Below are positions 51,620-60,926 of a stretch of DNA of 64,000 nucleotides, piece after piece. The notes beneath the pieces are model-generated. The model did no database searches, was not told the origin of the DNA, and saw only the letters and a program-made list of their open reading frames with translations. The stretch's first letter is position 1. Every line of letters starts with the position of its first letter. Both the position numbers and the translations under genes were made by a program. Where the stretch lies: contig NZ_JACJVP010000025.1 of the NCBI RefSeq assembly GCF_014212125.1, positions 142,503-206,502 of the forward strand, read 5' to 3'. Origin of the DNA: Cohnella nanjingensis (GTDB taxonomy: Bacteria > Bacillota > Bacilli > Paenibacillales > Paenibacillaceae).

Positions 51620-52507
51620 TTATTCCTTCACCGCCCCTAGCGTAATGCCGGACACGAAGTACTTTTGCAGGAACGGATAAACGACGAGCATCGGCACCAT
51701 GGCGATAAACACTTTGGCGGCGTTGAGCGTTCGGTTGGACAGCTCGGACAGCTTCTTATACTGTTCGGGGGTGAGGGAGGTGCCGACCGGGATGTTGACG
51801 ACCAACTGCTGGATATAGGTTTGCAGCGGGTATTTATCGGACGTGTTCATGAGCACCAGGCCGTTGAAGAACTCGTTCCAGTGATACACGCTGATGAACA
51901 GCGCTACCGCCGCAAGCACGGGGATCGAGCAGGGAATATAGACGCGAAACAAGATGGACCAAGGGCCGGCGCCGTCCACGATGGCCGCTTCGTTCAGGTC
52001 CTTCGGAAGATTGCGGAAGAAGTTCATGATCAAGATGACGTTGAAAATCGGGACGCCGCCGCCAAGTACCAGCGCCCAGATGGTGTTGATCAAATGATAT
52101 TGTTGGATGGTGAGATACCATGGAATCAAGCCTCCGTTAAAGAGCATGCAGAAGACAAGGATCCACATGAACGTATTGCGCAATTTGAATTCTCTTCGGG
52201 GTCTAGCCAGCGGATAGGCCATCAGAACGGTGACGAGCATGGAGACGGCCGTCCCCAGTACGGTACGTTGGATGGAAATCCAGAAGGAATTGAAGAACAG
52301 TCTGTCGCTAATAATTTCTTTGTAGGGAGTCAAGGAGAAGCCGATCGGATAGAAAGTCACCAAGCCTGCATTTGCGGCCGATTTGTTGGAGATGGATACG
52401 CAGAGGGTGTACCATAGCGGGTACAAGCAGCTCAGCAGCAGCAAGGCTTGGAGGACCACGTTGGCCGTATCGAACGTCCTTGAGCCTATCGTTTTATTGC
52501 GAACCAA
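51620..52507 (-). CDS. Sugar ABC transporter permease (LplC/YtcP-like)
   Basis: A 295-residue permease with six helices, EAA loop NEAAIVDGAGPWSILFRVYI, YtcP-type insert (LTPEQYKKLSELSNRTLNAA) and ending KYFVSGITLGAVKE. The start is TTG 52507 (LVRNKTIGSR), chosen because AAAGGGGGG lies seven bases before it; the frame is open far upstream through the previous gene. Last gene of operon C. Confidence 0.9.
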   Translation of the reverse strand: MVRNKTIGSRTFDTANVVLQALLLLSCLYPLWYTLCVSISNKSAANAGLVTFYPIGFSLTPYKEIISDRLFFNSFWISIQRTVLGTAVSMLVTVLMAYPLARPRREFKLRNTFMWILVFCMLFNGGLIPWYLTIQQYHLINTIWALVLGGGVPIFNVILIMNFFRNLPKDLNEAAIVDGAGPWSILFRVYIPCSIPVLAAVALFISVYHWNEFFNGLVLMNTSDKYPLQTYIQQLVVNIPVGTSLTPEQYKKLSELSNRTLNAAKVFIAMVPMLVVYPFLQKYFVSGITLGAVKE

Positions 52508-52521
52508 GGCGGATCCCCCCT

Positions 52522-53412
52522 TTAGAACACCGTATAATCGGCAAATCGATACGCCAGCCGGTAGGAGATGAAAATGAGCACAAAGCTGATGACCGACTTG
52601 AACAATCCCGCAGCCGTCGCGAGCGAGAATTGAAGATTCTGCAATCCAAGCCGGTAAACCCATGTATCGAGAATATCGCCCGTCGAGTACACCAGCGGGT
52701 TGTACAGATTGTAGACCTGATCGAATCCCGCGTTCAGCACGTTGCCGAGGCTTAACACGCCAAGCAGCACAACGGTCGTCGACAGTGCCGGAAGGGTCAC
52801 GTTCCGAATGAGCTGCCAACGATTCGCTCCATCGATGGCGGCCGCTTCATACAGATTCAGGTTGACGCCGGTCAGCGCCGCGAGATAGATGATGGCGTTG
52901 TAACCGAACTCCTTCCACACGTCGGTGCCGATGATCAGCTGTCGAAAGATTCCCGCGTCCGCCATAAACAGCTTAGGATGCCCCCCGAATGCCTGAACGA
53001 CCGTATTCGCGACGCCGTAATAGCCGAAAATGCCGATCACGATCGTCGCCATAATGACCCAGGACAAAAAGTGCGGCAAGTACACGATCGTCTGAACCAT
53101 TTTTTTGAAACGCAAGTGGGTCAGCTCGTTGAGCAAAATGGCAAAGATGAGCGGCACTAATAAATTGAAAACGATCTTGCCGACCGCGATAATAAACGTG
53201 TTGAGGATCACCGCCCTGCTGTCGCTCAGTTGGAACATATATTTAAAATTATCCAGCCCGACCCACTCGGAACGGAATAAGCCTTGTCCCGGATTATAAT
53301 TTTCGAACGCCATAATAATGCCGAACATCGGCACGATGCTGAACAAGATAAGCCAGATCATGCCGGGAAGCAGCATCAAATAATAATGCTTTTGAAGACC
53401 CATTTTCCTCAT
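52522..53412 (-). CDS. Sugar ABC transporter permease (LplB-like)
   Basis: A 296-residue permease, partner of the next gene: first helix YYLMLLPGMIWLILFSIVPM and EAA loop YEAAAIDGANRWQLIRNVTL. ATG 53412 follows a GGGGG stretch; the ribosome site is only fair, which suits a gene expressed less than the binding protein. A 14 bp stem-loop separates it from the binding-protein gene. Confidence 0.92.
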   Translation of the reverse strand: MRKMGLQKHYYLMLLPGMIWLILFSIVPMFGIIMAFENYNPGQGLFRSEWVGLDNFKYMFQLSDSRAVILNTFIIAVGKIVFNLLVPLIFAILLNELTHLRFKKMVQTIVYLPHFLSWVIMATIVIGIFGYYGVANTVVQAFGGHPKLFMADAGIFRQLIIGTDVWKEFGYNAIIYLAALTGVNLNLYEAAAIDGANRWQLIRNVTLPALSTTVVLLGVLSLGNVLNAGFDQVYNLYNPLVYSTGDILDTWVYRLGLQNLQFSLATAAGLFKSVISFVLIFISYRLAYRFADYTVF

Positions 53413-53443
53413 CACGGTTGCCCCCAATCTTCAGAGACTTCTA

Positions 53444-53486
53444 AACTTGCAAAAGGCATTGAACCCGCCAACGCCTTTTGCAAGTT
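53444..53486 (-). terminator. Intergenic stem-loop between binding-protein and permease genes
   Basis: AACTTGCAAAAGGC (53444-53457) pairs perfectly with GCCTTTTGCAAGTT (53473-53486); on the minus strand TTTAGAAG follows. Probably a partial terminator or RNA stabiliser that sets the binding protein above the permeases. Confidence 0.7.
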
Positions 53487-53493
53487 TCACGCG

Positions 53494-55197
53494 TTACTTT
53501 TTAAGGAGTTCCGCCACTTCCTTGGCGATCTCCTCTCCGCCCTGCGCCTTCCAGTTTTTCACGAAGGTGTCGAACGAATCGATGGACGCTTGACCCAGGA
53601 TGATTTTCAGGACGGTCTCATCCTCCAGCTTCTTCAAATTCGCCCACTTGGTCTCCATGGTCGGCGTCTGGTTGTAAGTGATGCTATACACTTTCTTATC
53701 GATCGGTGTGGTGGTAAACGGACGGTCGCCGATCAGGAGCGAGTACATCCGCTGGAAGTCGCCGAAGTTGGTCATGTTGAAGTTGCTGACATTCAAGTTG
53801 TCGTAAGGAGCTTTAACGACGCTTTGCACTTTTTTCGCATCCGAATACATCAACTTGTACAAGCTGTTCGGCTTATTGTAATCTTCGGGCTTGGTCTCGC
53901 CTTTCAACACTTTGAGTAGTTCGGTATACTCGTATTCCGTCTCATTGGCCGCCGCCATGACGTTGCGGAGCGGATACCAGCCCACGGCGACGGATAAGTC
54001 GAACGTGGATTCGTCGCGGACAAGCGCGTTGTTCATAATGAGAATGGCTTTGACCACGTCCGGCTTCGCGTTTTTGCTGATCAGGGTATAGGTGCTCCCC
54101 GTGGTCTTCATATGCGTGTTCCATTTGCCGTCGTCCGAATAAACCGGATATGCCTGCCAGTTGGCGGTCGGATCGTTCTTGAAGGAGTCGCCGTTGCCGT
54201 ATCCGCCGTTCCACCACGGGCCGAAGAAGATGCCCGCCTGGTTCGCATTGATCGGATCGCCTACGTTGTCGCGGGTGCCGACCTCCGGATCGATGAGTCC
54301 CTTCTTGTACCAATCGGCCAGCAAAGCCAACGTCTTCTTCGTATTGTCCGTAAGGGTTCCGTAGGTGGCCGTGCCGTCTCCGTTGTCCAGCCAATAGCCC
54401 GGATAAGCGTCCATGGCGCCGAAGACCGGATCGAATCCGCCCATATTGTTGGAAGACACGAGGAACGTCGCGTAAGGGAACGTATTCTTGGACGGGCCGG
54501 CGATGCCGACCATATTGGGCCCGCCCAGTTTGTTGTCGACGAAAGCTTTCGCGGTCTTCTCGATATCGCTCACCGTCTTGGGTACCGGCAGATTCAGCTT
54601 GTCGAGCCAATCCTTGCGGATCCACATGATGTGAACGCCATCGGTATCGACCGTGATATTGGGGAGCGACACCATTTTGCCTTTATAGCTCGCGTTCTCC
54701 ATCGCGCGTCCTTGCGTGCTATCCATGATTTCTTTGACCTGGGAAGAGGAGTACTGCTTGAACAGGTCGGTGATGTCGTAGAGCAATCCCGAGCTGGCGG
54801 CCTTCGTCATGAAGGAGCGGTCGTCGACGACCATGCCGTCCGGCAGCTTGCCCGATGCGATGGAGAGACTGACTTTTTGCTTATAATCGTTGCCTGTCGC
54901 CGCCGTCCAATCCACGATCACGTTGATGTTGTACTTTTCCTTCAGATAGCGCGTGTACTGGTTGTTGTTGACGCTGTCGCCCTGCGGCAGCGTTTTGTCC
55001 GTCGGATCCACCACCATGCCGACATGAACGTCGACGGGCTTCGGAAATTTGTAAAACGCTAGATCGTCTCCCGTAACTTGCGGCGAATTCTCGGATGAAG
55101 GCGCTTTCGTTTCATTGGATGAGTTGGAGGAAGAACAAGCTGCCATGCTGATCGCAAGCCCGGCTGCCAGCAGGACGCTGGCCGTCTTTCTTTTCAA
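53494..55197 (-). CDS. Sugar ABC transporter binding lipoprotein (LplA-like)
   Basis: A 567-residue large solute-binding lipoprotein: lipobox MAAC (cysteine 21), Ser/Asn-rich spacer, then an LplA-like fold (NINVIVDWTAATGNDYKQKV, VPKTVSDIEKTAKAF, NQAGIFFGPWWNGGYGNG). The start is TTG 55197 with GGGAGGG upstream. It follows the response-regulator gene in the same direction, 131 bases away, and precedes two permeases. Confidence 0.93.
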   Translation of the reverse strand: MKRKTASVLLAAGLAISMAACSSSNSSNETKAPSSENSPQVTGDDLAFYKFPKPVDVHVGMVVDPTDKTLPQGDSVNNNQYTRYLKEKYNINVIVDWTAATGNDYKQKVSLSIASGKLPDGMVVDDRSFMTKAASSGLLYDITDLFKQYSSSQVKEIMDSTQGRAMENASYKGKMVSLPNITVDTDGVHIMWIRKDWLDKLNLPVPKTVSDIEKTAKAFVDNKLGGPNMVGIAGPSKNTFPYATFLVSSNNMGGFDPVFGAMDAYPGYWLDNGDGTATYGTLTDNTKKTLALLADWYKKGLIDPEVGTRDNVGDPINANQAGIFFGPWWNGGYGNGDSFKNDPTANWQAYPVYSDDGKWNTHMKTTGSTYTLISKNAKPDVVKAILIMNNALVRDESTFDLSVAVGWYPLRNVMAAANETEYEYTELLKVLKGETKPEDYNKPNSLYKLMYSDAKKVQSVVKAPYDNLNVSNFNMTNFGDFQRMYSLLIGDRPFTTTPIDKKVYSITYNQTPTMETKWANLKKLEDETVLKIILGQASIDSFDTFVKNWKAQGGEEIAKEVAELLKK

Positions 55198-55328
55198 TCG
55201 AATCCCTCCCTTTGATCTGCTCACCACCATTGTACCTTGGGGACCGATCCCGGAAGTCGGAAGGATGTATCGTGTTGAGCGGATTGTTCATGGACCCAGG
55301 CGGGTATTTGTTCGATCCGCAGCGAACA

Positions 55329-56414
55329 TTAGTCCCCCCTGTGGAATTGGGCGCGGAATTCGGAGGGATGAAGCCGATTCTGTTCATAGAAAAGGTGCGA
55401 GAAATACTTCGAGTCGCCGTACCCGACCGCATTGGCCACCCATGCCACCGAACGATCGGTCTCGCATAAGAGCCGCTCGGCGGTACGGATCCGCTCTTGC
55501 CTCAAATAATCGTTAAACGTGGATCCGGTCAGCTTTTTGAAGATTTGGCAAAAGTAGCTTCGGCTCATGTTCACATGCTCGGCGACGTCCTCGGCATGCA
55601 GCGGTCTCGCCGCTTGCTCGCCAATGTAGAGCACGGCCTTGAGGATGCAGATCGCCGTGGCCGTTAGATCGGTCGATCTGGCGACCTGCGTGTAGATCCG
55701 CTTCCGGTATTGACGAATCCGCTCTATCGCCGACCGGATGTCTTCCGCTTCCGGCCTGAACTCCACCTCTAGCGGGATGGCGGTCTCTACCTGCGAGATC
55801 ACGCGCAGGAACAGCCCCTCCAGACGCCGTACGGGCGTATTCGACGCTTCGGTTTGCCTGCACAAGCGCTCAAAGACGACTTTATTATAGAGCCAGTATG
55901 GCGAACGCCAGTCTTGCTCAAGCTTCCGCCACTCATCTTCCTCCGGGGAAGGAGCATTCTTCTCCATCTTCTCCGTCGTTAGAGCGGTTGGGGAGCGCTG
56001 CGCGGATGGGGGCTTCGGGATGGGATGTTCAAGTTCGTTCGCCAGCTTTTGCCGGATGCGCTCCAGGATCTGCTCGTTGTCTTCCAGCTCCATTCGCGCT
56101 TTGGAAATATAATCGAGAACGCCCATCCGATATGCGGCCTGCACATGTTCGAATTCTTCGTGAAACGTAAGCACGACGAAACGCAAGCTCGGGAACTTTT
56201 TACGCGCCGCCTGGATCAGCTCCAATCCCGACATCACGGGCATGGAGAGGTCGACGAACAGGAGATCTACGGCATGTTGGTCCAAGTACTCCAGCGCTTT
56301 GGCGCCATTCGCCGCTTCTCCGGCGACGGTCATGTCGTGTGCGGACCAGGGCATGATGGAAATCAAGCCTTTGCGCGCGAGCTTATCGTCATCGACAATC
56401 AAGACGCGGATCAC
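55329..56414 (-). CDS. Response regulator with AraC output (YesN-like)
   Basis: A 361-residue response regulator: receiver domain 1-125 with acidic pocket D8-D10, phospho-acceptor D55 (LLFVDLSMPVMSG) and the T/K switch (VVLTF, SKA). A variable linker follows, then an AraC domain (about 260-355: VAEHVNMSRSYFCQIFKKLT and VAWVANAVGYGDSKYFSHLF). GTG 56414 overlaps the stop of the sensor-kinase gene. Target: the transporter genes directly downstream. Confidence 0.94.
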   Translation of the reverse strand: MIRVLIVDDDKLARKGLISIMPWSAHDMTVAGEAANGAKALEYLDQHAVDLLFVDLSMPVMSGLELIQAARKKFPSLRFVVLTFHEEFEHVQAAYRMGVLDYISKARMELEDNEQILERIRQKLANELEHPIPKPPSAQRSPTALTTEKMEKNAPSPEEDEWRKLEQDWRSPYWLYNKVVFERLCRQTEASNTPVRRLEGLFLRVISQVETAIPLEVEFRPEAEDIRSAIERIRQYRKRIYTQVARSTDLTATAICILKAVLYIGEQAARPLHAEDVAEHVNMSRSYFCQIFKKLTGSTFNDYLRQERIRTAERLLCETDRSVAWVANAVGYGDSKYFSHLFYEQNRLHPSEFRAQFHRGD

Positions 56415-58183
56415 ATCGGATTCTCCTTTCCATAGGGAAGATGCATCGTAACCGTCGTGCCTTGGCGCGGCGTGCTGTCGATGTGCAGGCGCGCTCTGTC
56501 CCCGTAAAAGGATTGCAGCATCGATCGGACATAACGCAAGCCGATCCCCCGGCCCATCTGCCGCGGATCGGGCGTTTCCCGCTGCAGCAACGCCAGCATC
56601 TCCCGGCTCAGTCCTTTGCCGTCGTCGCGAATCACGATTCGGGCGATTTGAGCCGTATCATCGGGCGAGATGCTGATATCCAGCTTGCCGTGTTCGTCAA
56701 GACCGTGACAGACCGCATTCTCTACGATAGGCTGCAGGATGAATCGGGCGACCGGGCAATCGAGATAGCTGCCTTCTACCAGATCCAGCTTCACTTCAAA
56801 GTCGTACCGCATTTGCTGCAGATCCAGATAGGCGCGCATGACCTTGGTTTCCGTCCGGAGGGTCGCCGTCTCCTGGGATTTCCCTAAATTGTAGTGGAGC
56901 AAAAAAATCAACGAGGATACGAACTTGTCAATATCCGCCTGTTGATGCATGACCGCTAGCCATCGCACCGAGTTCAGCGCGTTCATCAGAAAATGAGGGT
57001 TGATCTGGTAGGCGAGCTTCTCGATTTCCAACTGATGCCGCCGCTTTTCCTTTTGTTCCACGTCGACGATCAATTGCTGAATTTGCTGCTTCATTTTATC
57101 GAATTGGTCGAACAGCCTGTCAAACTCGGAAATGCCCGTGCGATAGGGCATGGCGTCCATATGTCCCTGACCGAGCGCCTCCATTTCCGATTCGAACATG
57201 CGCAGCGGCCGGTTGATCAGACGCAGCAGCAGCAAAGCGATCGAGAACATCACCATAAGGGCGATGCCGAGGATCAGAACCATATGGTTTTTCCAAGCGT
57301 ACAGTTCATGATTATAGCTGGCGACGGGAAGAAGGAGGGTCATGCCGTAACCGTAATCGCTCTCCGCCCGGTTCCATAGATAACCGTCCGTGGTGCCCGA
57401 GGTGCCGTTCAAGATCAGGTTCCGGCCGGGAGAAAAGATCCCCTGGTTGCTGCTGTATTGTACCTCCCCCTCTCGGTTGGTCAAGACCAGCACATACGGC
57501 ATATTCACGCTGCGGGACAGGGCGTCGATGTCCGTCGCGATATCGGATTTGGCTTCGACGTAAATGACTTTTCGCGAACCGTCCGAGAAAGCGATTTCAC
57601 GAGTGACCGAAACGACTTGGTCATCGCTGAACCTGCACAGCGACAGATGAGGCGGCTGATACTGGATGTCCGCGTAGCCGGCCACGTTGAGCAAGGATCC
57701 CATCTTAAAATCTTCGCGGAGCGGCAGATTCGAATATGCGGCTTGCTTGTCTGCGGGGCTATAGTACATTGCCAGCTCCATGGCCGGGTTCGAAAACGTG
57801 ATCAGCCCGATATTGTAGGAGATGTTGAGCTTCAGAAGATAGCGGCTGTAGGAATCGCCGGTCGAGGAATACGATTCCATCAAGTGGCCGACGTTGCCTT
57901 CCGGCGTCATTTGCTGCGTAACCTGGAGCAGATTGTTATAGATTTGCGCAAGCTTCATGGATTGCTGGTACAAATCGAAAGACATGGAGGTTTTGATTTT
58001 GTTCTGCTGCATCGTGTTGATGGCGTTGTACGAGACCGCCGCCATTAACACGGAGCAGCCCAGAATACCCGCCGTCAGGAAAACCACGATTCTTTTGCGG
58101 AGCGAGGAAATGCCGAAAGCGTTGAGCGACAATCTGTGGAGATCGGTCATGAGATGCCTGGCCTTTGCCGTCCAAGAATCCAT
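56411..58183 (-). CDS. Sensor histidine kinase (YesM-like)
   Basis: A 590-residue kinase: first membrane helix (IVVFLTAGILGCSVLMAAV, about 32-50), extracellular sensor (about 52-300), second helix (MVLILGIALMVMFSIALLLL), HAMP, then a His_kinase domain with the phospho-acceptor in QINPHFLMNALNSVRW and an ATPase domain with N box PIVENAVCHGLDEHG and G boxes DDGKGLS, GRGIGLRYV. I placed the start at ATG 58183; a GTG at 58201 with a better ribosome site and a TTG at 58240 are alternatives. First gene of operon C: it senses an extracellular sugar and phosphorylates the YesN-like partner. Confidence 0.92.
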   Translation of the reverse strand: MDSWTAKARHLMTDLHRLSLNAFGISSLRKRIVVFLTAGILGCSVLMAAVSYNAINTMQQNKIKTSMSFDLYQQSMKLAQIYNNLLQVTQQMTPEGNVGHLMESYSSTGDSYSRYLLKLNISYNIGLITFSNPAMELAMYYSPADKQAAYSNLPLREDFKMGSLLNVAGYADIQYQPPHLSLCRFSDDQVVSVTREIAFSDGSRKVIYVEAKSDIATDIDALSRSVNMPYVLVLTNREGEVQYSSNQGIFSPGRNLILNGTSGTTDGYLWNRAESDYGYGMTLLLPVASYNHELYAWKNHMVLILGIALMVMFSIALLLLRLINRPLRMFESEMEALGQGHMDAMPYRTGISEFDRLFDQFDKMKQQIQQLIVDVEQKEKRRHQLEIEKLAYQINPHFLMNALNSVRWLAVMHQQADIDKFVSSLIFLLHYNLGKSQETATLRTETKVMRAYLDLQQMRYDFEVKLDLVEGSYLDCPVARFILQPIVENAVCHGLDEHGKLDISISPDDTAQIARIVIRDDGKGLSREMLALLQRETPDPRQMGRGIGLRYVRSMLQSFYGDRARLHIDSTPRQGTTVTMHLPYGKENPM

Positions 58184-58589
58184 CAATCGATTGCCGCGCA
58201 CGCCCACCACCCCACGGTTGAAGTACCTTTGATGACGCAAGCGGTCACTCTCTATTCATCTTACGTTTCACTGCAAACAGTATTCGGCACGAAATTGGAG
58301 ATCTCCTGCCGGGGGTGGGGGATTGGGGACGTTTATCGTAATGTCGACATTTAAAGGGTCTCCAATCCGCATGGATGAGGGAATGGTACCGACTATTTTC
58401 TAACCACTCGCTGAATTGAAACGAAACAAAGACGTCCCTTATTCCAATTTTGGAGTAAGGGACGTCTTGTTTGTCATGCGAGTTTTGGAGTTCTAACCAT
58501 GTTAATGCTGCCGCGGAGATGCCTTGGACTATGCTGGCAATAACGCCGCCCATACTAGTCAAGATATAGTCGGCCGCCGTTTGTTGCCA
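58184..58589. other. Intergenic region with a long bidirectional stem
   Basis: Apart from the stem at 58427-58471 it holds only short frames. One minus-strand stretch (TSMGGVIASIVQGISAAA) looks membrane-like but has no start or homologue that I can name. Confidence 0.4.
58427..58471. terminator. Bidirectional stem AAGACGTCCCTTA/TAAGGGACGTCTT
   Basis: A 13 bp perfect stem extended by TTCCA/TGGAG, with A-rich flank on one side and TTGTTTG on the other. It lies downstream of the ankyrin gene on the minus strand and upstream of the sensor kinase. Confidence 0.75.
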
Positions 58590-59654
58590 CTATGATTCGG
58601 ATGCTCCATACCTACATAATACATCATAAACGTCTTTAGATCCGGATGCTTTCTCTGGAACGGTAGCCCCTGCTTCTATTAATGCTGCCACCACCGCGGC
58701 ATGAGTTCCTTGCCGGCGAGCAGGACAATGTATGGAACCATGAACAGTGCTATCCAACGGCGTCCCTCCATATTCGTTTCGTTCTGTAAGCGAAGCGCCA
58801 TGCGAAGTCAGCACACGGACCGTTTCGATATGTCCAAACCACCCCGCGATATGCAGTGCGGTTCCTTCTTCTTTCTTTATCGAACGATCAAAGCCTATTT
58901 CCAGCATCAGATTCACGGACTCGGCCTTATTCAGCTCCGCAAATTCCAGAAGCATGATCCTGTCATTAAAAGTTAGAGATGAAAAAGCGGCCGGTTCATC
59001 CTTTATGATTTTTAACGCTTCATCTTTGTTCGCAGTGGCGTACGCTCCAATAAGAGAGTCGATCCTATCGATATCCGTTGATGCACCGTGTATGCGCAGG
59101 ATGTCGACAAGATCGGTCCGTCCATAGCGCACAGCCAACATATAAGGCGTTTTACCGTCAGGTCTGTGTGCATTCACCTCCGCGCCGAATTTAATCAAGA
59201 GCTCGATAGCCGAAGGTGACCGCCCCCGAATTACGGCCCAATGGAGGGAAGTACCATGATCCCCCAATGTCTGGTTCGGATCCGTCCCATGTTCCATAAA
59301 CCACTTCACACCGAAGTAATCATCAAAATCAAGCTTCCGGAATAATGCGGGGGTAGCATTTAGATTTACACCATACTGGTATAACAAATCCAAGCAATCA
59401 TGACTTGGTAATTCCGCCGCATGATACAAGGACTCCCCATCATTCGGATCGGCTCCTGCTTCAAGCAAAACCTTGGCTACTGCCGCATTCCCAGCTATTC
59501 CTACCGTACCGTATAACGCACTGAGCTTGCGTTTAAAAAAATCATCTTTTTGAATATAGAAAGCATTAGCATTTGCTCCATGCTCAAGCAGCAACTTGGC
59601 CGTCTGAACGAACCGTTCGTTGTTAGGAGGATTTTTTAAAAAACAGGAGAAGCA
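58590..59654 (-). pseudogene. Ankyrin-repeat part of a split MerR-ankyrin gene
   Basis: About 355 codons in the same frame as the MerR gene upstream, separated from it only by TAA 59655-59657. After the stop the frame reads CFSCFLKNPPNNERFVQTAK and then ankyrin repeats: LLLEHGANANAFY, VLLEAGADPNDGES, GTSLHWAVIRGRS, LLIKFGAEVNAHRPDGKTPY, GTALHIAGWFGHIETVRVL. A TTG at 59594 could restart translation but has no good ribosome site. The repeats themselves look intact. Confidence 0.8.
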
Positions 59655-60263
59655 TTAATAAAGCAATGGCTCCCAGCCTTCCGGACCTCCCGATTTGGCA
59701 GCGAGCGTGCGATCCCGCATCAACATATCGCAAACGATTTCGGCTTCCCCTAATGCCGAGGCAGCATAGATGCTTAATTGAGGGATGTCTTTATTGGCGG
59801 TCAAAATGGTCCTCGCTTTTTCCCCATTTCCGTTAATGACTGCAATTAGAAACTCATGCAGCCAGTCTTTGTTAGCTTCCATTTCAATCAATCCGATTAT
59901 TTTTTTAATCTTTTCAGAATAACCTTCCTCTCCGTACTCGGCTACTCTTTCAGCTTCTTTTATAGCCTGGACGACACGCTGCATGTGCGCGATTTTCTCC
60001 TCCATCCATTCCCGCTGCATGGTAAGGAGCGCATTTACATTCGTGTCTTGCATCCGCATGATGCTTATAATCTGTTCAAGCGAAAATCCAATAAACTTTA
60101 GCGTCACAATTTGCTGTAGCTTAACAAGATCGTCATCGGTATAATGACGTTGGCCTGAATGGGATATTGCACTGGGCTTTAATAATCCGATGCGGTCATA
60201 ATAACGTAACGTACGGGCTGTAACTCCTGACATCTCCGCAAACTGGCCGGTGCGATAATACAT
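59655..60263 (-). CDS. MerR-family regulator, cut short by an in-frame TAA
   Basis: A 202-residue protein: MerR DNA-binding domain (1-72: GQFAEMSGVTARTLRYYDRI, GLLKPSAISHSGQRHYTDDD), coiled-coil dimerisation helix (about 75-115), and the beginning of an ankyrin domain (LSIYAASALGEAEIVCDMLM). It ends at GPEGWEPLLY before TAA 59655-59657; read past that codon, the frame continues into about 355 residues of ankyrin repeats. The whole would be about 557 residues. ATG 60263 follows AAGGATGG. A dyad at 60337-60351 is the probable autoregulatory site. The MerR part may still bind DNA. Confidence 0.85.
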   Translation of the reverse strand: MYYRTGQFAEMSGVTARTLRYYDRIGLLKPSAISHSGQRHYTDDDLVKLQQIVTLKFIGFSLEQIISIMRMQDTNVNALLTMQREWMEEKIAHMQRVVQAIKEAERVAEYGEEGYSEKIKKIIGLIEMEANKDWLHEFLIAVINGNGEKARTILTANKDIPQLSIYAASALGEAEIVCDMLMRDRTLAAKSGGPEGWEPLLY

Positions 60264-60336
60264 GATTCCATCCTTCACGACTAAATCACCACCGTCCTTG
60301 CCGTCAGCTCATTTACCTTCAAGATAACCATAACAG

Positions 60337-60351
60337 TTGACGTAACGTCAA
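60337..60351. promoter_or_regulatory. MerR-type dyad TTGACGTAACGTCAA overlapping the promoter
   Basis: A perfect 7+7 palindrome about 74 bases upstream of the ATG. On the minus strand its first half doubles as a -35 box (TTGACG), with TATCTT 19 bases further. The long 19-base spacer is what MerR-family activators untwist. Confidence 0.65.
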
Positions 60352-60436
60352 AGACAAGTATGTTTATCAAATAAAATTTGACGGCTATACCTTGGATGTT
60401 ACCGAAATAAGTAATATCGTTAACCTTCATACGACA

Positions 60437-60472
60437 AAGGAGTCGGTGAGGGGTTCATCTCACCGACTCCTT
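60437..60472. terminator. Perfect stem-loop AAGGAGTCGGTGAG/CTCACCGACTCCTT
   Basis: A 14 bp perfect stem with an 8-base loop and no adjacent gene on either side (60264-60760 has none that I can support). It may insulate the MerR promoter. Confidence 0.7.
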
Positions 60473-60478
60473 CGTTCA

Positions 60479-60760
60479 GTCGCTTCAATCGTTAATTTTG
60501 GGTGAGGCGCTCCCCCCACTATCCTGTTACCGCTCACGCTCTTTGTCGGTGCAATATTCACTGTCAATGACGTGAGCGTTTGTATGTCAGGCACGTTATG
60601 TAGGCGAGAAGCGTTACGCCAATCATCCCAGATTTTTCAGTCAAGTCTAGCAGGGGCACCCGGCCGGGGCGTTGGTCGTCGACGAAATGAATTTGACCAG
60701 CGCGGAATCGTGCATTTGTTCTTACTGATTTTTGCTTTGTTCCTTCACGCTTGTGTCTCC
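60479..60760. other. Gap without a supported gene
   Basis: Short frames only, of unlikely composition. One inverted pair, GCTCACG/CGTGAGC (about 60532 and 60570), is present. Confidence 0.4.
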
Positions 60761-60790
60761 TTCACGTTTTCGAAATATCTATGATATACT
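60761..60790 (+). promoter_or_regulatory. Promoter of the antisense RNA
   Basis: TTCACG (60761-60766), an 18-base spacer and TATACT (60785-60790) on the plus strand, with a predicted start near 60797. It drives transcription toward the 3' end of the small toxin gene. Confidence 0.65.
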
Positions 60791-60796
60791 GTAGTT

Positions 60797-60926
60797 AGCT
60801 AATAGCAGGATGGTGCGGCCAGCACCATCCCACGCAACGAACTTGGGTGGAATCCCTCCAATTGAATTACTTGTCGAAGTAACCCGTCAGGCCGTCAACC
60901 TGTGGCGGGTTACTTTCGTTTTTCGA
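60797..60926 (+). ncRNA. Putative type I antitoxin RNA (antisense to the small toxin)
   Basis: A ~130-base RNA is predicted between the promoter at 60761-60790 and a terminator ending CGGGTTACTTTCGTTTTT. It begins with a stem GGATGGTGC/GCACCATCC (60808-60830) and runs over the 3' untranslated region and last codons of the 28-residue toxin gene on the other strand (60910-60996). Convergent, 3'-overlapping antisense RNA is the layout of TxpA/RatA and BsrG/SR4 in Bacillus. Confidence 0.6.
60878..60915. terminator. Shared terminator of toxin mRNA and antisense RNA
   Basis: AAGTAACCCG (60878-60887) and CGGGTTACTT (60906-60915) pair, with an inner CAGG/CCTG. The plus strand continues TCGTTTTT; the toxin stop codon lies in one arm. 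Confidence 0.75.

Noticed and set aside
58245-58562. Membrane-like minus-strand frame (TSMGGVIASIVQG) after the ankyrin gene
   Set aside because: No supported start, and it runs through the bidirectional stem at 58427-58471.
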